Of a DNA stretch of 64,000 bases, positions 15,922-25,423 are shown piece after piece (within the stretch, counting starts at the first letter, position 1; each line of letters starts with the position of its first letter). A model generated the notes under the pieces. The model saw only the letters and a program-made list of their open reading frames with translations, had not been told where the DNA came from and made no database searches. Position numbers and translations under genes: made by a program. The stretch is from Azovibrio restrictus DSM 23866 (GTDB lineage: Bacteria > Pseudomonadota > Gammaproteobacteria > Burkholderiales > Rhodocyclaceae), in the NCBI RefSeq assembly GCF_000429665.1, contig NZ_AUCH01000014.1:1-64000 (forward strand), given 5' to 3'.

Positions 15922-17847
15922 ATGGTGGCTCAAGTCCGCCCTCAGGAAGCCCTGCTGCGCCAGGCGCGGCGCATCTTCCTGGACCAGTCCGAACTGCCCC
16001 CGGGCCTGATCAACGAACGTCTGGCCCGTTCCTGGCAGCGCAGCCGCAACGCCGGCCTGTCCCCGGTGGGCCGTTTCCAGGATGTGCCCCGCCTGGCCGA
16101 ACCGGCCCTGCGCCAGAACCTGGAGGGGCACCGGGACTTTCTCGCCCACGCCCGGCCGGTCATGGAACATCTGTTTGCCCAGGTGCGCGATTCCCAGAGC
16201 ATGGTGATCCTGGCCGACCGCAGCGGTCTCTTGGTGCATGCCCTGGGGGACCCGGACTTCCTCTCCAAGGCCGAGCGGGTGGCCCTGACCCCCGGCGCCT
16301 TCTGGCAGGAGCAGTACCGGGGCACCAATGCCATCGGCACGGCCCTGGTGGAAGGGGTGCCGGTGGAAATCCGCGGTGCCGAGCATTTCCTCGAACGGAA
16401 CGGCTTTCTGACCTGCACGGCGGCGCCCATCTTCGATCCTTCTGGCCAGGTGCTGGGGGTGCTCGACATTTCCAGCGACCAGCGCAATCACCACCCCCAC
16501 ACCCGGGGCCTGGTGCGCACGGCGGCCCAGATGATAGAGAACCGGCTGCTGCTGTCCCGCCATGGCCGCAGCCTGCGCCTGCACCTGCACCATCAGCAGG
16601 AAGGCATAGGCACCTTCGCCGAGGGCATCCTGGCGGTTTCCGAGGATGGCTGGCTGATCGGCGCCAACCAGGCCGCCCTGGCCCAGCTCGGGCTGGGCCC
16701 AGGGGATCTGGGCGCCACTCCCCTGCAGCGCATCTTCGACATCCGTCCCGGCGAGCTGCTGGCCTGGGGGCGGCGCCATCCGGGGCAGGCCCTGCGGGTG
16801 GGGCTGCATCGGGGCGGGCAGCTGTTCGTGCAGTTCCAGGGCGACGCGGCCCCCATCCCCGTGGCAGCGGAACCCCGGACCAGCCTGGCCCGGCCGGTGC
16901 CCGGGGACGCCCTGAGTCCCCTGGATACCGGCGATGCCCAGCTGGCGGCGGCCATCGCCAAGGCCCGGCGGGTGCTGGACAAGCCCATCCCCCTGGTGCT
17001 GCACGGGGAATCCGGGGTGGGCAAGGAGCTGTTCGCCCAGGCCATCCACGCTGCCAGCGCCCGCAAGGATCAGCCCTTCGTGGCGGTCAATTGCGCTGCC
17101 CTGCCGGAGCCCCTGATCGAGGCGGAACTGTTCGGCTATGCCCCGGGGGCGTTTACCGGCGCCCGCAAGGAGGGCTCCCTGGGACGTCTGCGCGAGGCCC
17201 ACGGGGGTACCTTGTTCCTGGACGAGATCGGCGACATGCCCCTGGGGCTCCAGAGCCGCCTGTTGCGGGTGCTGCAGGAACGCCAGGTGACACCCCTGGG
17301 AGAAGGGCGGCCGGTGCCCGTGGACTTCGCCCTGATCTGCGCCACCCACCGGCAGTTGCGGGAGGAATCCGAGGCCGGTCGTTTCCGGGCCGACCTCTAT
17401 TACCGCCTGAACGGTCTGACCCTGAACCTGCCGCCCCTGCGCCAGCGTTCAGACCTGGACCGGGTGGTGGCCCGGATGCTGGCGGAGCTGGCCCCCGGCC
17501 AGGGGCTGGAACTGCATCCGGAAGTGGCGGCGGCCTTTGCCGCCTATCACTGGCCGGGCAACCTGCGGCAGCTGGCCAATGGTTTGCGCACGGCGGTGGC
17601 GCTCCTGGACGGGGGCGAAGCATGGATAGGCTGGGAGCATCTGCCCGACGATCTGGTGGAGGAGCTGCGGCAGGAGCGGGAAGAAGCGGTGGTGGCGCCG
17701 GTAGCGACCCTGGCCACCAGTCTGGCGGATCTGTCCCGGGCGGCCATAGATCGGGTCCTGGCCCAGGAGCGGGGGAATGTTTCGGCGGCGGCCCGGCGTC
17801 TGGGGATCAGCCGCAATACCCTGTACCGCAAGCTGCGGCGGGACTAG
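15922..17847 (+). CDS. Sigma-54-dependent activator, AcoR-like
   Basis: 641 residues from ATG 15922, behind an excellent ribosome binding site (AAAGGAGGAG). Order: GAF-type sensor (about residues 70-220; QEQYRGTNAIGTALVEG), PAS-like linker (about 240-330), AAA+ domain with Walker A GESGVGKE, the sigma-54 loop GAFTGA and Walker B LFLDEIGD, then a Fis helix-turn-helix (NVSAAARRLGISRNTLYRK). AcoR proteins activate acetoin/ethanol catabolic operons. It is divergent from the aldehyde dehydrogenase it probably controls. The inducer (acetaldehyde, acetoin or an alcohol) cannot be read from sequence. Confidence 0.92.
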   Translation: MVAQVRPQEALLRQARRIFLDQSELPPGLINERLARSWQRSRNAGLSPVGRFQDVPRLAEPALRQNLEGHRDFLAHARPVMEHLFAQVRDSQSMVILADRSGLLVHALGDPDFLSKAERVALTPGAFWQEQYRGTNAIGTALVEGVPVEIRGAEHFLERNGFLTCTAAPIFDPSGQVLGVLDISSDQRNHHPHTRGLVRTAAQMIENRLLLSRHGRSLRLHLHHQQEGIGTFAEGILAVSEDGWLIGANQAALAQLGLGPGDLGATPLQRIFDIRPGELLAWGRRHPGQALRVGLHRGGQLFVQFQGDAAPIPVAAEPRTSLARPVPGDALSPLDTGDAQLAAAIAKARRVLDKPIPLVLHGESGVGKELFAQAIHAASARKDQPFVAVNCAALPEPLIEAELFGYAPGAFTGARKEGSLGRLREAHGGTLFLDEIGDMPLGLQSRLLRVLQERQVTPLGEGRPVPVDFALICATHRQLREESEAGRFRADLYYRLNGLTLNLPPLRQRSDLDRVVARMLAELAPGQGLELHPEVAAAFAAYHWPGNLRQLANGLRTAVALLDGGEAWIGWEHLPDDLVEELRQEREEAVVAPVATLATSLADLSRAAIDRVLAQERGNVSAAARRLGISRNTLYRKLRRD

Positions 17848-17869
17848 GTGGGGCTAGGCTGGGGGATGG

Positions 17870-18163
17870 TTAGCGTTCGACGGGGCAGACGCCGCTGATG
17901 ATCTGCAGGTCGTTGTCCTGGGCGAAGTTCAGGAGAAAGCGGTAGGCCATGGGTTCCACCACCTGCAGGCGGCCATCCACGAACACGGCCTTTTCCCCGT
18001 TGTAATCGCCGGGGCCCACATAGGGGGAGTACTTCATCTTCTTGGAGGCGCCGAAGGCGGACATGACGCCGCAAAGCCGGTCGGCCCAGTCGCTGGGGCG
18101 GAATTTCTTTCCCTGGGTGGTGAGGCCGACAATGATGAAGGTGTGAATTTCGGGTTCGCTCAT
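17870..18163 (-). CDS. DUF3579 family protein
   Basis: 97 residues, beginning MSEPEIHTFIIVGLTTQGKK; contains FRPSDWADRLCGVMSAFG and the hallmark YSPYVGPGDYNGEK. DUF3579 proteins are small and largely betaproteobacterial, and are often encoded beside arginine genes as here. The function is unknown. The gene is divergent from argD with a roughly 200-base intergenic region holding a dyad (18237-18257). Confidence 0.85.
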   Translation of the reverse strand: MSEPEIHTFIIVGLTTQGKKFRPSDWADRLCGVMSAFGASKKMKYSPYVGPGDYNGEKAVFVDGRLQVVEPMAYRFLLNFAQDNDLQIISGVCPVER

Positions 18164-18236
18164 GTTCCTCGTCGCCTTGGCGTGGTGTGGCCCGGAGGCC
18201 TCGTTTTTTTGCCCCAGATTCTAGCAGAAAGGCCGT

Positions 18237-18257
18237 CCTTGTAAGGCATATACAAGG
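18237..18257. promoter_or_regulatory. Dyad operator candidate between DUF3579 gene and argD
   Basis: CCTTGTA (18237-18243) and TACAAGG (18251-18257) are perfect inverted arms with a seven-base gap, in the shared upstream region of two divergent genes. The spacing of the arms (about two half-turns) suits a dimeric regulator. It does not look like an ArgR box. Confidence 0.4.
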
Positions 18258-18366
18258 CAGGCCTTTTGTCTTAAACTCGTGCCCTCCCTCCGGGAGCACG
18301 GCGGCTCTGGCCGCCATTATTGTTTTCTCGGGGCACCGATTTTTTCCCAATTTGAGGCGATTCCCG

Positions 18367-19539
18367 ATGTCGCATCTGATGAACACCTATGGCCGCCAGC
18401 CCGTGGCTTTCACCCATGGCAAGGGCTGCCACCTGACCGACACCGAGGGCAAGGTTTACCTGGATGCCCTGTCCGGCATCGCGGTCAATACCCTGGGCCA
18501 TGCCCATCCCGCCTTTGTCGCTGCCCTGGCTGAGCAGGCCGGGCGCCTGCTCCATGTTTCCAACATCTACCGGGTACCCCAGCAGGAACAGCTGGCTGAT
18601 GCCCTGGCCCAGCGCTCCGGCCTGGCAGAAGTGTTCTTCTGCAATTCCGGTTGCGAAGCCAACGAGGCCGCCATCAAGCTGGCCCGCTTCTACGGCCACA
18701 AGCGCGGCATCGAGAATCCCACCGTCGTGGTCATGGAAAAGGCCTTCCACGGCCGCACTATGGCGACCCTGTCCGCCACCGGGAACTACAAGGTCCAGGC
18801 CGGCTTCGAGCCCCTGGTGTCCGGTTTCCTGCGGGTGCCCTACGGGGACCTGCAGGCCCTGAAGCAGGTGGCCGAACACCATGGCAACGTGGTGGCGGTG
18901 ATGCTCGAGATCATCCAGGGTGAGGGCGGCATTTACATGGCCTCCAGCGAATACCAGCAGGGGGTCCGCCAGCTTTGCAACGAGCACCAGTGGCTGATGA
19001 TCTGTGACGAGGTCCAGTGCGGCATGGGCCGTACCGGGGAATGGTTCGGCTACCAGCACGCCGGGATCCTGCCCGACGTGGTGACCCTGGCCAAGGGCCT
19101 GGGGTCCGGGGTGCCCGTGGGCGCCTGTCTGGCCGGTGGCCGGGCGGCGGGCCTGTTCGGGCCCGGCAACCACGGTTCCACCTTCGGCGGCAATCCCCTG
19201 GCCTGTACCGCGGCCCTGAAGACCATCGAGCTGATCGAGGCCGAAGGCCTGCTGGCCAATGCCGAACGGATCGGCGCCCTGATCCGTTCCGAGCTGGCGG
19301 CGGCCCTGAAGGACGTGCCCGGGGTGGTGGAATTCCGGGGCAAGGGCCTGATGCTGGGCATCGAGCTCGACCGTCCCTGCGGCGAGCTGGTGGGCCGGGC
19401 CCTGGCCGCGGGCCTGCTCATCAACGTCACCCACGACAAGGTGATCCGCCTCCTGCCCGCCCTGATCTTCGGTGAGGCCGAAGTGCGGGAGCTGGTGGAC
19501 AAACTCGCGCCCCTGGTGCGCGATTTCCTCAAGGGGTGA
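18367..19539 (+). CDS. argD: Acetylornithine aminotransferase
   Basis: 390 residues from ATG 18367, a class III PLP aminotransferase. FFCNSGCEANEAAIKLAR and the PLP Lys in TLAKGLGSGVPVGA are present, as is ICDEVQCGMGRTG. It converts N-acetylglutamate semialdehyde to N-acetylornithine, and may also serve succinyldiaminopimelate. It is followed after two bases by argF, so the pair is one operon of arginine synthesis. Confidence 0.93.
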   Translation: MSHLMNTYGRQPVAFTHGKGCHLTDTEGKVYLDALSGIAVNTLGHAHPAFVAALAEQAGRLLHVSNIYRVPQQEQLADALAQRSGLAEVFFCNSGCEANEAAIKLARFYGHKRGIENPTVVVMEKAFHGRTMATLSATGNYKVQAGFEPLVSGFLRVPYGDLQALKQVAEHHGNVVAVMLEIIQGEGGIYMASSEYQQGVRQLCNEHQWLMICDEVQCGMGRTGEWFGYQHAGILPDVVTLAKGLGSGVPVGACLAGGRAAGLFGPGNHGSTFGGNPLACTAALKTIELIEAEGLLANAERIGALIRSELAAALKDVPGVVEFRGKGLMLGIELDRPCGELVGRALAAGLLINVTHDKVIRLLPALIFGEAEVRELVDKLAPLVRDFLKG

Positions 19540-19541
19540 AC

Positions 19542-20462
19542 ATGGATCTGCGTCATTTTCTCCAGTTCAAGGACTTCTCCCGGGAAGAATTCGACTACCT
19601 GTTCGAACGCACCCGCTGGATCAAGGACAAGTTCAAGCGTTACGAGCCCTACCATCCCCTCTTCGATCGCACCCTGGTGATGATCTTCGAGAAGGCCAGC
19701 ACCCGTACCCGGCTCTCCTTCGAGGCCGGCATGCACCAGCTGGGCGGTTCCGCCATCTACCTGAACACCCGGGATTCCCAGCTGGGCCGGGGCGAGCCGG
19801 TGGAAGACGCGGCCCAGGTGATTTCCCGGATGAGCGACATCGTCATGATCCGCACCTTCGAGCAGGACATCATCGAGCGTTTCGCCGCCAATTCCCGGGT
19901 GCCCGTGATCAACGGGCTGACCAACGAATACCATCCCTGCCAGATCCTCGCCGACATCTACACCTTCATCGAGCATCGGGGCTCGATCCAGGGCAAGACC
20001 GTGGCCTGGGTGGGGGACTCCAACAACATGTGCAACACCTGGCTGCAGGCGGCCGAGGTCCTGGACTTCAACGTCCATGTGTCCACGCCCCCGGGCTACG
20101 AGGTGGAGCCGGAGCGGGCCGGCCTCTACGGCACCGACAACTTCGAGCAGTTCGCCGATCCCATGGAAGCCTGCAAGGGCGCCGACCTGGTGACCACCGA
20201 CGTGTGGACCTCCATGGGCTTCGAGGCCGAGAACGAGGCGCGCATGAAGGCCTTCGCCGACTGGTGCGTGGATGGCGACATGATGCGGGTGGCCGCAGCC
20301 GACGCCTTGTTCATGCACTGCCTGCCGGCCCACCGGGGCGAGGAGGTGACCGCCGAGGTGATCGACGGACCCCATTCCGTGGTCTGGGACGAGGCCGAGA
20401 ACCGCCTGCATGTGCAGAAGGCGTTGATGGAATTCCTGCTGGTGGGACCGGTTGAAACCTGA
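19542..20462 (+). CDS. argF: Ornithine carbamoyltransferase
   Basis: 306 residues from ATG 19542 (AAGGGGTG ribosome binding site lies in the end of argD). Carbamoyl phosphate site STRTRLSFE and ornithine site HCLPAHRG are intact, plus the DSNNMCNTW segment. It makes citrulline from ornithine and carbamoyl phosphate. It lies between argD and argG; the gap to argG holds an interspersed repeat hairpin. Confidence 0.96.
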   Translation: MDLRHFLQFKDFSREEFDYLFERTRWIKDKFKRYEPYHPLFDRTLVMIFEKASTRTRLSFEAGMHQLGGSAIYLNTRDSQLGRGEPVEDAAQVISRMSDIVMIRTFEQDIIERFAANSRVPVINGLTNEYHPCQILADIYTFIEHRGSIQGKTVAWVGDSNNMCNTWLQAAEVLDFNVHVSTPPGYEVEPERAGLYGTDNFEQFADPMEACKGADLVTTDVWTSMGFEAENEARMKAFADWCVDGDMMRVAAADALFMHCLPAHRGEEVTAEVIDGPHSVVWDEAENRLHVQKALMEFLLVGPVET

Positions 20463-20470
20463 GAACCTTT

Positions 20471-20556
20471 ACCACAAAGGCACGGAGACCAGAGAGAGAG
20501 GTGGATCAATGAAAGCTCTCGGTGTTTTCTCGGTGCCTCTGTGTCTCTGTGGTTAA
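20471..20556. repeat. CACAGAG-type intergenic repeat hairpin between argF and argG
   Basis: Left arm ACCACAAAGGCACGGAGACC (from 20471) and right arm CGGTGCCTCTGTGTCTCTGT then GGTTAA (to 20556) are imperfect complements of the unit ACCACAGAGACACAGAG. A second copy stands at 40503-40640. The transcript could form a long stem and, with the T-run after 20556, might attenuate argG; this is inference. Confidence 0.75.
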
Positions 20557-20580
20557 TTTTGTTTTTTTCGGAAGCTGAAC

Positions 20581-21810
<1,230 letters not shown>

Positions 21811-21813
21811 TGC

Positions 21814-22035
21814 ATGGAAGGCACCCTGTTCGGGTTCACCGAAGAGCAGATTGGTCACTTCGGGGCAACCTGGGGTATTGGTGCCTTCATCCTGTTCATG
21901 CTCTTCATCATCGGCGAGATTGCCTGGAAGTCGAAGGCGGGCAAGACCGGGACCTTCGTCCTGTTCTTCGTCCTGGCCTTCGGCATGGTGGGCTTCATCG
22001 CCAAATCCATCATCGAGAAAATTTGGGGTATCTAA
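21814..22035 (+). CDS. DUF2788 small membrane protein
   Basis: 73 residues with two hydrophobic helices: GIGAFILFMLFIIGEIAW and GTFVLFFVLAFGMVGFIA, joined by a basic KSKAGK loop. This matches DUF2788, tiny inner-membrane proteins of unknown role in beta- and gammaproteobacteria. It lies in an operon between argG (three bases upstream) and ppnP (one-base overlap). Confidence 0.85.
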   Translation: MEGTLFGFTEEQIGHFGATWGIGAFILFMLFIIGEIAWKSKAGKTGTFVLFFVLAFGMVGFIAKSIIEKIWGI

Positions 22036-22349
22036 TGTCTCAGTTCGACAACGTTTCCGTGGTCAAGGCGGCCAATGTCTATTTCGACGGCAAGTGCGTC
22101 AGCCACACCGTGATCTTCGCCGACGGCTCCAAGAAGACCGTGGGCGTGATCCTGCCCGCCAGTCTGACCTTCAATACCGGCGAGCCTGAAATCATGGAGA
22201 CCGTGGCCGGTGCCTGCCGCTACCGCTTGAAGGGTGAAAGCGAGTGGAAGACCTCCGGTGCCGGCGAGTCTTTCAATGTGCCGGGCAATTCCAGCTTCGA
22301 CATCGAAGTGACGGGCGAGCCCTACCACTACGTTTGCTATTTCGGCTGA
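22035..22349 (+). CDS. ppnP: Pyrimidine/purine nucleoside phosphorylase PpnP
   Basis: 104 residues, a single small cupin. MSQFDNVSVVKAANVYFDG, the GVILPASLTFNTGEPEIMETVAG core and the end DIEVTGEPYHYVCYFG match YaiE/PpnP, which splits many nucleosides with phosphate into base and ribose-1-phosphate. The start overlaps the stop of the DUF2788 gene (TAATG). A terminator hairpin follows. Confidence 0.93.
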   Translation: MSQFDNVSVVKAANVYFDGKCVSHTVIFADGSKKTVGVILPASLTFNTGEPEIMETVAGACRYRLKGESEWKTSGAGESFNVPGNSSFDIEVTGEPYHYVCYFG

Positions 22350-22367
22350 TTTCCTGCCAGGACCGGG

Positions 22368-22401
22368 GCGGCGCGGCATCGGTCCGCGGCCGCCTTTTTT
22401 C
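22368..22401 (+). terminator. Rho-independent terminator after ppnP
   Basis: GGCGGCGCGG (22368-22377) pairs with CCGCGGCCGCC (22385-22395, one bulged G), followed by six T. It ends the argG-DUF2788-ppnP unit just before yajQ. Confidence 0.75.
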
Positions 22402-22425
22402 ATGCAATGAGATTGGAGATTGACC

Positions 22426-22920
22426 ATGCCTTCCTTTGACTTCACTTCCGAAGCCGACATGGTGGCCCTGAAGAACGCCGTGGACGTGGCGGCGCGCCAG
22501 ATCGACAACCGCTACGACTTCAAGGGCACCGCCGCCAAGGTGGAAATCGACGAGAAGAACAAGACCATCACCCTGCACGGGGATTCCGAATTCCAGCTCG
22601 ACCAGATCAAGGACCTGCTTTTCCCGGCCATGGAGAAGAAGGAGAAAGACAGCGTCAAGCGCCTGGACGTCCAGAAGCTCCAGAGCGTTTCCGGCAACAA
22701 GGTGAAGCAGGAAATGAAGATCCGCGACGGGATCGACAGCGATCTGGCCAAGAAGATCGTCAAGCTCATCAAGGACGCCAAGCTCAAGGCCCAGGCCTCC
22801 ATCCAGGGCGATGCGGTGCGGGTGAGCGGCAAGAAGATCGATGAACTGCGCGAGGCCATCACCCTGGTGCGTAGCCAGATCACCGATTTCCCCATCAAGG
22901 ACGGCAATTACCGGGACTGA
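22426..22920 (+). CDS. yajQ: YajQ family nucleotide-binding protein
   Basis: 164 residues from ATG 22426, with TTGGAGAT as ribosome binding site. NRYDFKGTAAKVEID and DLAKKIVKLIKDAKLKAQASIQGD are standard YajQ segments; the length is usual. YajQ proteins bind nucleotides; in Xanthomonas and Pseudomonas relatives bind cyclic di-GMP and affect transcription and virulence. No regulator partner gene is adjacent. Confidence 0.93.
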   Translation: MPSFDFTSEADMVALKNAVDVAARQIDNRYDFKGTAAKVEIDEKNKTITLHGDSEFQLDQIKDLLFPAMEKKEKDSVKRLDVQKLQSVSGNKVKQEMKIRDGIDSDLAKKIVKLIKDAKLKAQASIQGDAVRVSGKKIDELREAITLVRSQITDFPIKDGNYRD

Positions 22921-22942
22921 GCCGCACTTGCTCCCCGACTCG

Positions 22943-22970
22943 AGGCGCCTCCAGGGGCGCCTATTTTTTT
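22943..22970 (+). terminator. Rho-independent terminator after yajQ
   Basis: AGGCGCC (22943-22949) / GGCGCCT (22956-22962) with a six-base loop, then A and seven T. It overlaps the 3' end of the convergent metalloprotease-like gene, which ends at 22961. Confidence 0.85.
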
Positions 22971-23737
22971 GTATTGAGCAGCCCGATTTCACGGGCGGTC
23001 ATGGGGCCGATCATGGTTTGCCAGAGGCCATCGGGGATCTCGGCCTGGCTGGGGCTGGTGGGGGTACGTCCGCCCATGATTTCCGCCTGTTGCTGGGGAT
23101 ACAGGGGGTTTTGCTCCGGCTCCGCGTAGCCATCCGGATAGCGGGGCTGCAGGGTGGCCATGTCGTACTTGTCCGTGGCGCCGAAGGTGTGCAGCAGTTC
23201 GTGGCTGATGATCACCGCGTTCTGCCGGTGCTGCTGGCGGCTGGCAAAGGCGTGGATGATGGCGATCTTGCCTTTCTCCAGGCCGGTGGAGTGGGGCAGG
23301 GCAGGGGTGCGGTTGGGGTCGTGGTAGAGCACGAACAAGCGGATCAGGGGCTTCATCTTGCCGATGTGGCTGTAATCGCTGGCCCACCAGCGCAGCTTGA
23401 GGCTCCAGAGCATGGCTTCCAGCATGCTGGCCGGTAGGGGCGGCAGGGGCGGTTTTTCCTGAATCGTGGGGGCCAGCCAGATGTCGGCCACCTCGTGCCG
23501 GCCCTGACCGTAGTCCCCGGCCTGTTCCTGCAGCCACTGCTTGATTTCCTTGAAACTGTCCGGATCGAGATTCCTGAGGTACTGGGCCGTGGCAGGGGAA
23601 TCGTCGGCGGCGATGGGGTAAATGCCGATGTTCACCGTCCTGTCCCAGCCGGTGGTCCGGTCATGGGACCGCCAGGCCTCCAGGCCCACCGTCGCCAGGA
23701 TGAACAGCAGGATCAGGATGCGGAATTTGCGGAACAT
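22961..23737 (-). CDS. Membrane-anchored putative zinc metalloprotease (HELLHTFGA motif)
   Basis: 258 residues from ATG 23737. An N-terminal hydrophobic anchor (ILILLFILATVGLEAW, residues 7-22) is followed by a soluble, probably periplasmic part. HELLHTFGATDKYD near residue 185 is an HExxH zinc motif with a third possible ligand (Asp or His) beyond. This suggests peptidase activity, but no named family is certain. The start overlaps the stop of the upstream GATase gene (TGATG), so the two are coupled. Confidence 0.65.
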   Translation of the reverse strand: MFRKFRILILLFILATVGLEAWRSHDRTTGWDRTVNIGIYPIAADDSPATAQYLRNLDPDSFKEIKQWLQEQAGDYGQGRHEVADIWLAPTIQEKPPLPPLPASMLEAMLWSLKLRWWASDYSHIGKMKPLIRLFVLYHDPNRTPALPHSTGLEKGKIAIIHAFASRQQHRQNAVIISHELLHTFGATDKYDMATLQPRYPDGYAEPEQNPLYPQQQAEIMGGRTPTSPSQAEIPDGLWQTMIGPMTAREIGLLNTKK

Positions 23738-24450
23738 CAGCGCGCCAGACCCTGGACCCAGACGCCGTAGAGCTGGTCGGCCAGCTGGCGCATCACCGGC
23801 AGGCGGGCGGGAATGCCGGTCTGCATGGTTTCGGGGCTGTCCACCGAAGGCAGGTGGGCCACGGCGGCGGCTTCCTCGGCCCACTGGTCGCACCAGCAGG
23901 CGATCATCTCGGGCAGCATTTCCGTGTGGCACTGCATGCCCAGGTGGGGCCCCAGGGCGAACATCTGGTTGGCGCAGTATTCATTGCCCACCAGGCGGGT
24001 GGCGCCCGGGGGAATGCTGAAGGTTTCCCCGTGCCACTGGAACACGGTCAGCTCCCGGTCGGCAAAATCACCGAGCCAGTGGCGGCTCACGGCATCGTCA
24101 TGGCCCCTGGCACTGGCCCAGCCGATCTCCTTGACCGGGTTCCGGGTCACCTGGCCCCCCAGGGCCTTGCTCATCAGCTGACCTCCCAGGCAGTGCCCGA
24201 GGACGGGAATGTTCTTCTCGACCGCATCCTGGATCAGGGCGCAGACCGGGGAAATCCAGGGCAGGTCGTCGTTGACGCTCATGGGACCGCCCATGAAACA
24301 CAGGCCGCTGTAAGCTTCGGCACTGGCCGGCACCGGGGCGCCTTCGTCCAGGGCAATCAGGGTCCAGGGGATCCGGTGGCTTTCCAGGAATATGGCAAAA
24401 TAGCCGGGACCTTCAGTAGGGGAGTGGCGAAAAATGGCAACAGGGCGCAT
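23737..24450 (-). CDS. Class I glutamine amidotransferase-like protein
   Basis: 237 residues. The nucleophile elbow GHCLGGQ holds the catalytic Cys; His and Glu come from MQCHTEMLPEM. The oxyanion segment GGPMSVNDDLPW is typical of GMP-synthase-like stand-alone amidotransferases (COG0518). The acceptor is unknown; such proteins can act on glutamine or gamma-glutamyl compounds. The start codon at 24450 lies inside the first codons of the divergent retropepsin gene, and the stop overlaps the next gene's start. Confidence 0.88.
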   Translation of the reverse strand: MRPVAIFRHSPTEGPGYFAIFLESHRIPWTLIALDEGAPVPASAEAYSGLCFMGGPMSVNDDLPWISPVCALIQDAVEKNIPVLGHCLGGQLMSKALGGQVTRNPVKEIGWASARGHDDAVSRHWLGDFADRELTVFQWHGETFSIPPGATRLVGNEYCANQMFALGPHLGMQCHTEMLPEMIACWCDQWAEEAAAVAHLPSVDSPETMQTGIPARLPVMRQLADQLYGVWVQGLAR

Positions 24451-25108
24451 GGCAGTGAATCCAGGCAGGTTGGGGAGGCTCGATTGTAGAGCCTGCCTGC
24501 TGCTTTTGGGGCTGTGGTCGGGACTGGCCGGGGCCACCAACGTGGGCTTGGCCGGGGTGTTGGGCAGCAAGGCCATCCTGGTGATCGACGGCAGTTCGCC
24601 GCGCACCCTGGCCGTGGGCCAGGAGTATGGCGGCGTCAAGCTGCTGGCGGTCCAGGGCGACAGTGTCCAGGTGGAGATCGAGGGCAAGCGCCGCTCCCTG
24701 CGGGTAGGCCAGAATGCGGTGGGAGAGGCCTCCAGCGGCAACAGCTCCCTGGTGCTCACCTCCGACAGCCAGGGGCATTTCCAGACTACCGGCAGCATCA
24801 ACGGCTTCACCATCCGCTTCCTGGTGGATACGGGCGCCACCTCCATTTCCCTGGGGGCCGGCGACGCCAAGCGCATGGGGCTGGATCTGAGCAAGGCGGA
24901 GCGGGGCGTGTCCCAGACCGCCAATGGCCAGACCGTGGTGCACCGGGTCAAGCTGGCCACCGTCAAGGTGGGCGACATCGTCATGCATAACGTGGATGGG
25001 GTGGTCCATTCCCAGGAAATGCCCTTCGCCCTGCTGGGGATGAGTTTCCTCAACCGGACCGACATGCAGCGGGAAGGTGATACCCTGACCCTGAAAAAGC
25101 GCTTCTGA
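24434..25108 (+). CDS. Periplasmic retropepsin-like aspartic protease (TIGR02281 type)
   Basis: 224 residues with an N-terminal hydrophobic segment (CLLLLGLWSGLAGA, about residues 21-34) as signal or anchor. FLVDTGATSISLG is the DTGA aspartic protease motif; the following spacing to LLGMSFLNR is that of the single-domain 'clan AA' proteases, which act as dimers. Substrate unknown. ATG 24434 and ATG 24449 are both possible; either way the 5' end overlaps the divergent GATase gene. Confidence 0.85.
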   Translation: MATGRMAVNPGRLGRLDCRACLLLLGLWSGLAGATNVGLAGVLGSKAILVIDGSSPRTLAVGQEYGGVKLLAVQGDSVQVEIEGKRRSLRVGQNAVGEASSGNSSLVLTSDSQGHFQTTGSINGFTIRFLVDTGATSISLGAGDAKRMGLDLSKAERGVSQTANGQTVVHRVKLATVKVGDIVMHNVDGVVHSQEMPFALLGMSFLNRTDMQREGDTLTLKKRF

Positions 25109-25162
25109 GCGCCGTTGCCGAGTGCCGCAACAAACCCATAAAAGAACAACAGGAGAGAGAAG

Positions 25163-25420
25163 ATGCCCCACCAACAGGAAGCCACCATGCTGCGCCAGGA
25201 ACTGGAAATGCTCATGGAGGAACGGCAGTTGCTGCTGCGGGTGACGGGGGCGGCCGCAGCCCTGATTGCCAGCCTGGATTCCCGCCGTCTGCCCGTGGGA
25301 GCCGTGGAGTCCGCCGACCTGGTGGCCACCACCCTGAATGCCTTGAACGAGGAAACCCTGCAGGACGCCCTGGCGGCTGTGCATGCCCATATGGAGCCGG
25401 CCGACGGCAAGCGCGCCTGA
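25163..25420 (+). CDS. Small hypothetical protein
   Basis: 85 residues after a clear ribosome binding site (AGGAGAGAGAAG). Mainly helical and acidic (MLRQELEMLMEERQLLLRV), no signal or membrane helix except a moderately hydrophobic GAAAALIASL. No family recognised. It is placed three bases before the NUDIX gene, so likely cotranscribed with it. Confidence 0.6.
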   Translation: MPHQQEATMLRQELEMLMEERQLLLRVTGAAAALIASLDSRRLPVGAVESADLVATTLNALNEETLQDALAAVHAHMEPADGKRA

Positions 25421-25423
25421 GCC

